From NCBI GenBank assembly GCA_963855995.1, contig OY979726.1, forward strand, positions 2,878,501 through 2,942,500: a stretch of 64,000 nucleotides of DNA, written 5' to 3'. The translations under genes were made by a program, and so were the position numbers. Below are positions 10,890 through 22,236 of the stretch, one piece after another; positions within the stretch are counted from its first letter, which is position 1; every line of letters begins with the position of its first letter. The notes under the pieces are model-generated. The model ran no database searches, was not told the DNA's origin, and was given only the letters and a program-made list of their open reading frames with translations. Origin of the DNA: Muricea muricata (taxonomy: Eukaryota; Cnidaria; Anthozoa; Malacalcyonacea; Plexauridae).

Positions 10890-12149
10890 TCTTGCAGAAA
10901 AGTCCTGAATAGCTACTACAGTGAAAAACCATTGCATGGCCACACAGGAGAACACAACCATAACGCATGCCCAGACCTCCAAAGTAAGTTTTTTCACCGA
11001 CAATGACTCATTCGGTCATTTGTGCCAAGTTTCAAATGCTTTGATAACATTTTACACAATTTCAAAATCTCAGGCAGAAATAACAAGGTGCAAAAGAGTA
11101 ACAAAAAGAAGTAGTACCCTTAATTAAAGTGCATATGATACGAAAGTTTATATTTTAGAATCATAGAGTACATTGTGCGGTGATTATGGTGGTGTAATTT
11201 ATTTTTCAAAAAGATGATCATAAGGGGACTATTTAAACGTTTAAATAAGTGAAGCGCGATGCAAAAAACTGTCCTACCACTGGGAACGAAAATGCACCAA
11301 AATGACGTCAAAATGACGTTAGTGGTTTTACCCAGAGTTAAATTGAGTCAATGAGCGTAAAATACATCTCATCAGTGACGTCATTTTGGTGCAATTTCGT
11401 TCCCAGTCATAGGACAGTTTTTTGCCTCACGGCCACGCATTAAAACGGTCAAATAATTCCCTTGGCATCATGTTCTTTAAAAACTAAATTACTCTGCGAT
11501 AATCACCACAGAAAGAAGTCTGTAATTCTAAAATGAAAAATTTCGTGCCATATGCACTTTAACCGAGCTATAAATTTACAGCCCAAAACGTAGTTTTTCC
11601 TTCAAAGAACATTCATTCAGCATTCACATGCGCCGAACTTAAAGTGAAAGCGAAAGTAAGATTGAAGTACGGCAGAAGAGCGGCGCCTGAATCACATACG
11701 GCAGAAGCAGCAGCACATTTTAGTACGCCAGAGTCAGTCGCATAATGCAACGTTGGAGAAATACTGATTCACACCACGCTCCACTCATCTGCTGAACTTA
11801 AATTCTAAATTAATTTAATATATTTTAATATATCAGTCTCTCTCCGATACTATTTAGTATTTTTGACTCATCTATTTTATATTTAAGTGACGCGCTTGAA
11901 ACAGTGGTGAAACAACGTCGAAATTAATACAATTAAATTCGGTGCAACTGAAACAGGCAATCTGAAAAGGACCTGAAAAAATGGGAAAATCTAAAAAACA
12001 AGTGGCGCTTCCCAAAAAAGTTTTCCAAACAATATTTCTCAACAACAAAGTTAGTTTATTCATCAAAAACCATTCCTACAGTGATGCGTGCAAAATGTCA
12101 ATGTAATATGCTACGGTGCTAAATCAAAGAACGTAGCACCGAGAAAGAT
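10890..12149 (+). repeat. Decayed left flank of the 365-bp satellite
   Basis: Words diagnostic of the satellite are present in diverged form: a TTTTTTCAC block followed by TCATTCGGTCATTTGTGCCAAGTTT at about 10,990-11,030, TCTCAGGCAGAAATAACAA near 11,070, and ACAGTGATGCGTGCAAAATG near 12,080. The monomer at 10,900-11,640 is split by the inverted-repeat element at 11,123-11,563: sequence on its two sides aligns to adjoining parts of one monomer. Divergence rises away from the core. Confidence 0.6.
11123..11563. mobile_element. TTAA-flanked inverted-repeat element (piggyBac-type MITE candidate)
   Basis: The ends read TTAA-AGTGCATATG and CATATGCACT-TTAA. The arms run inward imperfectly over about 200 bp and contain CAAAAAACTGTCC / GGACAGTTTTTTG and two TGACGTCA words (near 11,307 and 11,378). 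There is no transposase frame. TTAA target duplications are typical of piggyBac-type elements; the assignment is inferred from that alone. It is inserted in a decayed satellite monomer. Confidence 0.6.
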
Positions 12150-15100
12150 TTTAATGGCTGAACGGGAAAAATCATGGACAAAGTGAACCTAACTGAAACA
12201 CATTCCAATAGCTCTGAACTACGTTTTTTCACAAACACTGCGTCATTTGGTCATTTTCACAAAGTTTCAATGAATTTCAACACAAATTGCCCATTTTCAA
12301 AATTTCAGGTACAATTCTGGACAATTAGCAATGAGAAAAAATTACAAAAAGACGTATCTGCCACTAAGCTTTTCAAAATATAACGAGCCAAGTCCAAAAT
12401 TAGTTTATTCTTAAGAGACCAGTGGTACAGTGATGCATGTAAAATTTCAACTGATTTCCATGCAAAATGCAAAGGTTCTGAATCAAGACCGGTAACACAT
12501 AGAAAGAGCCATTGGGAGGCCAAATGAATAAAATCATCGGCAAGCTGAAACATAACTATAATGCATTTCAAGGACTCCAAACTAGGTTTTTTCACTAACA
12601 ATGTGTCATTTGGTCATTTCCACCAAGTTTAAATGATTTCCAACACAAATTGCCCATTTTAAAAATTTCAGGTACAATTCTGGACAATTAGCAATGAGAA
12701 AAAAAGTTACAACAAGAGGTATCTGCCACTAAGCTCTTTCAAATATAAAAAGCCAAGTCCAAAGTTAGTTCATTCTCAAGAGCCCAGTCATACAGTGATG
12801 CATGCAAAAATTCAACTCATTTCGATGCTAAATGCAAAGGTTCTGAATCAAGAAAGGTAACACATAGAAAGAGCCATTGGGAGGCTAAATGGGTAAAATC
12901 ATTGCCAAGCTGAAACATAACTATAATGCATTTCCAGAACTCCAAACTAGGTTTTTTCACAAACAATGTGTCATTTGGTCATTTCCACAAAGTTTCAATG
13001 AATTCCAACACAAATTGCCTATTTTCAAAATTTCAGGTACAATTCTGGACAATTAGCAATGAGAAGAAAAGTTACAACAAGAGGTATCTGCCACTAAGCT
13101 CTTTCAAACATAAAGAGAACAGTCCAAAGTTAGTTCATTCTCAAGAAAGCAGTAATACAGTGATGCATGTAAAAATTCAACTCATTTCGATGCAAAATGC
13201 AAAGGTTCTGAATCAAGAAAGGTAACACATAGAAAGAGCCATTGGGAGGCCAAATGGGTAAAATCATTGCCAAGCTGAAACATAACTATAATGCATTTCC
13301 AGAACTCCAAACTAGGTTTTTTCACAAACAATGTGTCATTTGGTCATTTCCACAAAGTTTCAATGAATTCCAACACAAATTGCCCATTTTAAAAATTTCA
13401 GGTACAATTCTGGACAATTAGCAATGAGAAAAAAAGTTACAACAAGAGGTATCTGCCACTAAGCTCTTTCAAATATAAAGACACAAGTCAAAAGTTAATT
13501 CATTCTCAAGAGACCAGTAATACAGTGATGCATGCTAAAATTCAACTCATTTCGATGCAAAATGAAAAGGTTCTGAATCAAGACAGGTAACACATAGAAA
13601 GAGCCATTGGGAGGCCAAATCGGTAAAATCATTGCCAAGCTGAAACATAACTATAATGCATTTCCAGAACTCCAAACTAGGTTTTTTCACAAATAATGTG
13701 TCATTTGGCCATTTCCACCAAGTTTCAATGAATTCCAACACAAATTGCCCATTTTCAAAACTTCAGGTACAATTCTGGACAATTAGCAAAGAGAAGAAAA
13801 GTTACAACAAGAGGTATCTGCCACTAAGCTCTTTCAAATATAAAGAGACAAGTCCAAAGTTAGTTCATTCTCAAGAGACCAGTAATACAGTGATGCATGC
13901 AAAAATTCAACTCATTTCGATGCAAAATGCAAAGGTTCTGAATCAAGACAAGTAACACATAGAAAGAGCCATTGAGAGGCCACATGGGTAAAATCATGAC
14001 CAAGCTGAAACATAACTATAATGCATTTCGAGAACTCGAAACTAGGTTTTTTCACAAACAATGCGTCATTTGGTCATTTCCACAAAGTTTCAATGAATTC
14101 AAACACAAATTGCCCATTTTCAAAATTTCAGGTACAATTCTGGACAATTAGCAATGAGAAAAAAATTTACAACAAGAGGTATCTGCCACTAAGCTCTTTC
14201 AAATATAAAGACACAAGTCAAAAGTTAATTCATTCTCAAGAGACCAATAATACAGTGATGCATGCTAAAATTCAACTCATTTCGATGCAAAATGAAAAGG
14301 TTCTGAATCAAGACAGGTAACACATAGAAAAAGCCACTGGGAGGCCAAATGGGTAAAATCATGGCAAAGCTGAAACATAACTATAATGCATTTCCAGAAC
14401 TCCAAACTAGGTTTTTTCACAAACAATGCACCATTTGGCCATTTCTACCAAGTTTCAATGTATTCCAACACAAATTGCCCATTTTAAAAATTTCAGGTAC
14501 AATTCTGGACAATTAGCAGTGAGAAAAAAAGTTACAACAACAGGTATCTGCCACTAAGCTATTCTAAATATAAAGAGACAAGTCCAAAGTTAGTTCATTC
14601 TCAAGAAAGCAGTAATACAGTGATGCATGCAAAAATTCAACTCATTTCGATGCAAAATTCAAAGGTTCTGAATCAAGACAGGTAATACATAGAAAAAGCC
14701 ATTGGGAGGCCAAATGGGTAAAATCATGGCCAAGCTGAAACATAACTATAATGCATTTCCAGAACTCCAAACAAGGTTTTTTCACAAACAATGCCTCATT
14801 TGGTCATTTCCACAAAGTTTCAATGAATTCAAATACAAATTGCCCATTTTAAAAATTTCAGGTACAATTCTGGACAATTAGCAATGAGAAAAAAAAGTTA
14901 CAACAAGAGGTATCTGCCACTAAGCTCTTTCAAATATAAAGAGAAGAGTCCAAAGTTAGTTCATTCTCAAGAAAGCAGTAATACAGTGATGCAAGTAAAA
15001 ATTCAACTCATTTCGATGCAAAATGCAAAGGTTCTGAATCAAGAAAGGTAACACATAGAAAGAGCCATTGGGAGGCCAAATGGGTAAAATCATTGCCAAG

Positions 15101-18100
15101 CTGAAACATAACTATAATGCATTTCCAGAACTCCAAACTAGGTTTTTTCACAAACAATGTGTCATTTGGTCATTTCCACCAAGTTTCAATGAATTCCAAC
15201 ACAAATTGCCCATTTTCAAAATTTCAGGTACAATTCTGGACAATTAGCAAAGAGAAGAAAAGTTACAACAAGAGGTATCTGCCACAAAGCTTTTTCAAAC
15301 TTAAAGAGACAAGTCCAAAGTTAGTTCATTCTCAAGAGACCAGTAATACAGTGATGCACGCAAAAATTCAACTCATTTTGATGCAAAATGCAAAGGTTCT
15401 CAATCAAGACCGGTAACACATAAAAAGAGCCATTGAGAGGCCAAATGGGTAAAATCATGGCCAAGCTGAAACATAACTATAATGCATTTCCAGAACTCCA
15501 AACTAGGTTTTTTCACAAACAATGCGTCATTTGGCCATTTCCACCAAGTTTCAATGAATTCCAACACATATTGCCCATTTTAAAAATTTCAGGTACAATT
15601 CTGGACAATTAGCAATGAGAAAATAAGTTACAACAAGAGGTATCTGCCACTAAGCTCTTTCAAATATAAAGAGAAGAGTCCAAAGTTAGTTCATTCTCAA
15701 GAGAGCAGTAATACAGTGATGCATGTAAAAATTCAACTCATTTCGATGCAAAATGCAAAGGTTCTGAATCAAGACAGGTAACACATAGAAAGAGCCATTG
15801 GGAGGCCAAATGGGTAAAATTATGGCCAAGCTGAAACATAACTATAATGCATTTCCAGAACTCCAAACAAGGTTTTTTCACAAACAATGCGTCATTTGGT
15901 CATTTCCACAAAGTTTCAATGAATTCAAACAGAAATTGCCCATTTTAAAAATTTCAGGTACAATTCTGGACAATTAGCAATGAGAAAAAAAAGTTACAAC
16001 AAGAGGTATCTGCCACTAAGCTCTTTCAAATATAAAGAGAAGAGTCCAAAGTTAGTTCATTCTCAAGAAAGCAGTAATACAGTGATGCATGTAAAAATTC
16101 AACTCATTTCGATGCAAAATGCAAAGGTTCTGAATCAAGAAAGGTAACACATAGAAAGAGCCATTGGGAGTCCAAATGGGTAAAATCATTGCCAAGCTGA
16201 AACATAACTATAATGCATTTCCAGAACTCCAAACTAGGTTTTTTCACAAACAATGTGTCATTTGGTCATTTCCACCAAGTTTCAATGAATTCCAACACAA
16301 ATTGCACATTTTCAAAATTTCAGGTACAATTCTGGACAATTAGCAATGAGAAGAAAAGTTACAACAAGAGGTATCTGCCACTAAGCTCTTTCAAATATAA
16401 AGAGAAGAGTCCAAAGTTAGTTTATTCTCAAGAAAGCAGTAATACAGTGATGCATGTAAAAATTCAACTCATTTCGATGCAAAATGCAAAGGTTCTGAAT
16501 CAAGAAAGGTAACACATAGAAAGAGCCATTGGGAGGCCAAATGGGTAAAATCATTGTTAAGCTGAAATATAACTATAATGCATTTCCAGAACTCCAAACT
16601 AGGTTTTTTCACAAACAATGTGTCATTTGGTCATTTCCACCAAGTTTCAATGAATTCCAACACAAATTGCCCATTTTAAAAATTTCAGGTACAATTCTGG
16701 ACAATTAGCAAAGAGAAGAAAAGTTACAACAAGAGGTATCTGCCACTAAGCTCTTTCAAATATAAAGAGACAAGTCCAAAGTTAGTTCATTCTCAAGAGA
16801 CCAGTAATACAGTGATGCATGCAAAAATTCAACTCGTTTCGATGCAAAATGCAAAGGTTCTGAATCAAGACAAGTAACACATAGAAAGAGCCATTGGGAG
16901 GCCACATGGGTAAAATCATGGCCAAGCTGAAACATAACTATAATGCATTTCCAGAACTCCAAACTAGGTTTTTTTCACAAACAATGCCTCATTTGGTCAT
17001 TTCCACCAAGTTTTAATGATTTCCAACACAAATTGCCCATTTTAAAAATTTCAGGTACAATTCTGGACAATTAGCGATGAGAAAATAAGTTACAACAAGA
17101 GGTATCTGCCACTAAGCTCTTTCAAATATAAAGAGACAAGTCCAAAGTTAGTTCATTCTCAAGAGAGCAGTAATACAGTGATGCATGTAAAAATTCAACT
17201 CATTTCGATGCAAAATGCAAAGGTTCTGAATCAAGACAGGTAACACGTAGAAAGAGCCATTGGGAGGCCAAATGGGTAAAATTATGGCCAAGCTGAAACA
17301 TAACTATAATGCATTTCCAGAACTCCAAACAAGGTTTTTTCACAAACAATGCGTCATTTGGTCATTTCCACAAAGTTTCAATGAATTCAAACACAAATTG
17401 CCCATTTTAAAAATTTCAGGTACAATTCTGGACAATTAGCAATGAGAAAAAAAAGTTACAACAAGAGGTATCTGCCACTAAGCTCTTTCAAATATAAAGA
17501 GAAGAGTCCAAAGTTAGTTCATTCTCAAGAAAGCAGTAATACAGTGATGCATGTAAAAATTCAACTCATTTCGATGCAAAATGCAAAGGTTCTGAATCAA
17601 GAAAGGTAACACATAGAAAGAGCCATTGGGAGGCCAAATGGGTAAAATCATTGCCAAGCTGAAACATAACTATAATGCATTTCCAGAACTCCAAACTAGG
17701 TTTTTTCACAAACAATGTGTCATTTGGTCATTTCCACCAAGTTTCAATGAATTCCAACACAAATTGCACATTTTCAAAATTTCAGGTACAATTCTGGACA
17801 ATTAGCAATGAGAAGAAAAGTTACAACAAGAGGTATCTGCCACTAAGCTCTTTCAAATATAAAGAGAAGAGTCCAAAGTTAGTTCATTCCCAAGAAAGCA
17901 GTAATACAGTGATGCATGTAAAAATTCAACTCATTTCGATGCAAAATGCAAAGGTTCTGAATCAAGAAAGGTAACACATAGAAAGAGCCATTGGGAGGCC
18001 AAATGGGTAAAATCATTGCCAAGCTGAAACATAACTATAATGCATTTCCAGAACTCCAAACTAGGTTTTTTTCACAAACAATGTGTCATTTGGTCATTTC

Positions 18101-21100
18101 CACCAAGTTTCAATGAATTCCAACACAAATTGCCCATTTTCAAAATTTCAGGTACAATTCTGGACAACTAGAAAAGAGAAGAAAAGTTACAACAAGAGGT
18201 ATCTGCCACTAAGCTCCTACAAATATAAAGAGACAAGTCCAAAGTTAGTTCATTCTCAAGAGACCAGTAATACAGTGATGCATGCAAAAATTCAACTCGT
18301 TTTGATGCAAAATGCAAAGGTTCTGAATCAAGACAAGTAACACATAGAAAGAGCCATTGAGAGGCCAAATGGGTAAAATCATGGCCAAGCTGAAACATAA
18401 CTATAATGCATTTCCAGAACTCCAAACTAGGTTTTTTCACAAACAATGCGTCATTTGGCCATTTCCACCAAGTTTCAATGATTTCCAACACAAATTGCCC
18501 ATTTTAAAAATTTCAGGTACAATTCTGGACAATTAGCAATGAGAAAAAAAGTTACAACAAGAGGTATCTGCCACTAAGCTTTTTCAAATATAAAGAGACA
18601 AGTCCAAAGTTAGTTCATTCTCAAGAGAGCAGTAATACAGTGATGCATGTAAAAATTCAACTCATTTCGATGCAAAATGCAAAGGTTCTGAATCAAGACA
18701 GGTAACACATAGAAAGAGCCATTGAGAGGCCAAATGGGTAAAATCATGGCCAAGCTGAAACATAACTATAATGCATTTCCAGAACTCAAAACTAGGTTTT
18801 TTCACAAACAATGGGCCATTTGGTCATTTCCACCAAGTTTCAATGAATTCCAACACAAATTGCCCATTTTCAAAATTTCAGGTACAATTCTGGACAATTA
18901 GCAATCAGAAGAAAAGTTACAACAAGAGGTATCTGCCACTAAGCTCTTTCAAATATAAAGAGACAAGTCCAAAGTTAGTTCACTCTCAAGAGAGCAGTAA
19001 TACAGTGATGCATGTAAAAATTCAACTCATTTCGATGCAAAATGCAAAGGTTCTCAATCAAGACAGGTAACACATAGAAAGAGCCATTGGGAGGCCAAAT
19101 GGGTAAAATCATGGCCAAGCTGAAACATAACTATAATGCATTTCCAGAACTCCAAACTAGGTTTTTTCACAAACAATGCCTCATTTGGTCATTTCCACCA
19201 AGTTTAAATGATTTCCAACACAAATTGCCCATTTTAAAAATTTCAGGTACAATTCTGGACAATTAGCAATGAGAAAAAAGGTTACAACAAGAGGTATCTG
19301 CCACAAAGCTTTTTCAAACTTAAAGAGACAAGTCCAAAGTTACTTCATTCTCAAGAGACCAGTAATACAGTGATGCATGCAAAAATTCAACTCATTTCGA
19401 TGCAAAATGCAAAGGTTCTGAATCAAGACAAGTAACACATAGAAAGAGCCATTGAGAGGCCAAATGGGTAAAATCATGACCAAGCTGAAACATAACTATA
19501 ATGAATTTCCAGAACTCGAAACTAGGTTTTTTCACAAACAATGCGTCATTTGGTCATTTCCACAAAGTTTCAATGAATTCAAACACAAATTGCCCATTTT
19601 AAAAATTTCAGGTACAATTCTGGACAATTAGCAATGAGAAAAAAAGTTACAACAAGAGGTATCTGCCACTAAGCTCTTTCAAATATAAAGACACAAGTCA
19701 AAAGTTAATTCATTCTCAAGAGACCAGTAATACAGTGATGCATGCTAAAATTGAACTCATTTCGATGCAAAATGAAAAGGTTCTGAATCAAGACAGGTAA
19801 TACATAGAAAAAGCCATTGGGAGGCCAAATGGGTAAAATCATGGCCAAGCTGAAACATAACTATAATGCATTTCCAGAACTCGAAACTAGGTTTTTTCAC
19901 AAACAATGTATCATTTGGTCATTTCCACCAAGTTTCAATACATTCCAACACAAATTGCCCATTTTCAAAATTTCAGATACAATTCTGGACAATTAGCAAT
20001 GAGAAAAAAAGTTACAACAAGAGGTATGTGCCACTAAGCTCTTTCAAATATAAAGAAACAAGTCCAAACTTAGTTCATTCTCAAGAGAGCAGTAATACAG
20101 TGATGTATGTAAAAATTCAACTCATTTCGATGGAAAATGCAAAGGTTCTGAATCAAGACAGGTAACACATAGAAAGAGCCATTGGGAGGCCAAATGGGTA
20201 AAATCATGGCCAAGCTGAAACATAACTATAATGCATTTCCAGAACTCCAAACTAGGTTTTTTCACAAACAATGCCTCATTTGGTCATTTTCACCAAGTTT
20301 TAATGATTTCCAACACAAATTGCCCATTTTAAAAATTTCAGGTACAATTCTGGACAATTAGCAATGAGAAAAAAAGTTACAACAAGAGGTATCTGCCACT
20401 AAGCTCTTTCAAATATAAAAAGACAAGTCCAAAGTTAGTTCATTCTCAAGAGAGCAGTAATACAGTGATGCATGTAAAAATTCAACTCATTTCGATGCAA
20501 AATGCAAAGGTTCTGAATCAAGACAGGTAACACATAGAAAGAGCCATTGGGAGGCCAAATGGGTAAAATCATGGCCAAGCTGAAACATAACTATAATGCA
20601 TTTCCAGAACTCCAAACTAGGTTTTTTCACAAACAATGCCTCATTTGGTCATTTCCACCAAGTTTAAATGATTTCCAACACAAATTGCCCATTTTAAAAA
20701 TTTCAGGTACAATTCTGGACAATTAGCAATGAGAAAAAAAGTTACAACAAGAGGTATCTGCCACAAAGCTTTTTCAAACTTAAAGAGACAAGTCCAAAGT
20801 TAGTTCATTCTCAAGAGACCAGTAATACAGTGATGCATGCAAAAATTCAACTCATTTCGATGCAAAATGCAAAGGTTCTGAATCAAGACAAGTAACACAT
20901 AGAAAGAGCCATTGAGAGGCCAAATGAGTAAAATCATGACCAAGCTGAAACATAACTATAATGCATTTCCAGAACTCCAAACTAGCTTTTTCACAAACAA
21001 TGTGTCATTTGGTCATTTCCACAAAGTTTCAATGAATTCAAACACAAATTGCCCATTTTCAAAATTTCAGGTACAATTCTGGACAATTAGCAATGAGAAA

Positions 21101-21275
21101 AAAAAGTTACAACAAGAGCGTATCTGCCACTAAGCTCTTTCAAATATAAAGAGACAAGTCCAAAGTTAGTTCATTCTAAAGAGAGCAGTAATACAGTGAT
21201 GCATGCAAAAATTCAACTCATTTCGATGCAAAATGCAGAGGTTCTGAATCAAGATAGGTAGCACATACAAAGAGC
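12150..21275 (+). repeat. 365-bp satellite array, about 25 monomers
   Basis: Monomers recur head to tail every 365-366 bp. The block GTTTTTTCACAAA can be found near 12,223, 12,583, 12,950, 13,316, 13,681, 14,046, 14,411 and so on to 20,985, 25 times in all. Copies differ by a few percent: single-base changes plus length changes in an A run. Each contains GAATTCCAACACAAATTGCC, AATTTCAGGTACAATTCTGG, CATTGGGAGGCCAAATGGG and GAAACATAACTATAATGCAT. Several copies keep an open frame of 99 codons (starts 12,926, 13,656, 14,021, 15,117, 16,213, 17,675, 18,771 and 19,866), but the period is not a multiple of three and other copies are frameshifted, so no fused protein is possible. Variant-carrying monomers repeat at about 1,461 bp (four monomers). 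No gene function is evident. Confidence 0.95.
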
Positions 21276-21860
21276 CATTGGGAGGTCAAATGGGTAAAAC
21301 ATTGGGCAAGCTGAAAAGCAACTATCATGCGTTCTCAGGTCTCTTCACAAATTTGTGGCATAAACATTACAGTTTGCATATTTTTATTATTTCAGGCACA
21401 GGTAACAATGAGGGAAAGTTACAACAAGTGCTGATTCCCACTACACTTTCCAAACTGTGACTTCATAAGCCTAAAGTTAGTTTATTCATCAAACACAATT
21501 GTTACAATGATGTGTGGAATATTTCAACTGATTTTGATACATCGAAAGCCGTTGGAAGGCCAAATGAGGAAAATGAGGGAGAATGTGAAACATAACTTTA
21601 ATGCATTCCCAGGAATCCAAAGCAAATTTTGTCATTAACAATGAATCAGTGGGTCATTTGTGCCAAGTTTTAAATGATTTCATGGCAAAAATAAGGAGGT
21701 GGAAAAAATTTGAAGAATAGTTCATAAAGCTGTACAAACTCAGCGGCCCAAAGATAGTTGTGTTTTCAAGGAGGAAGCATTGGAAAGTTCCAAATTACTT
21801 AAATGCAAAATGTCAAGGTAATGAATGGACACAGCTACCACAAGAATTCCATTTAGGAAC
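21276..21860 (+). repeat. Decayed right flank of the 365-bp satellite
   Basis: Two diverged, partly deleted monomers follow the core. Recognisable words include CCATTGGGAGGTCAAATGGG at about 21,275, TATTTCAGGCACAGGTAAC near 21,390 and CATAACTTTAATGCATTCCC near 21,590. Similarity then fades out before the 3' end of the MCM3AP gene, whose stop codon is at 22,237. Confidence 0.7.
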
Positions 21861-22236
21861 CAAATAGTGAAATCTCAGAAGCTCTGCAAAAGTAATTGCT
21901 GGCTATACTGCTCACAGTATTTTCAACTACTGCTTTAGAATATGTTTGCAGATATGTTGTATAAAACATTACCACACATGCACCAGTTTAAACACCAATT
22001 AAAATTCAGTTATATTTAAAATAATAAATGAACAGGCATAGTTTGGCAAATAATACATCTCATAAAGCATGTTATTTTGGTGCAATTTGGTTTTATATTA
22101 TCGAACCATTTTTTGGCTTGCTGACTTTAAACATGACAAAAGAGCCTGGTCTATTGTAAAGTCAAAATTCATTACTGACTTTAACAAAACTCCTACTGGG
22201 GAGGAGTTTACAACCCATTGTCTCGCAGCAGACTTG

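Noticed and set aside
12926..20165. Family of 99-codon genes in the satellite
   Set aside because: Frames are lost by A-run length changes in many monomers, the period is not a multiple of three, and variation shows no obvious codon-position bias. Recorded as a satellite, with a separate speculative finding on splice-like sites.
12150..21275. CRISPR-like array
   Set aside because: Repeats are contiguous 365-bp monomers without short repeat-spacer structure, in a eukaryotic context with no cas genes.
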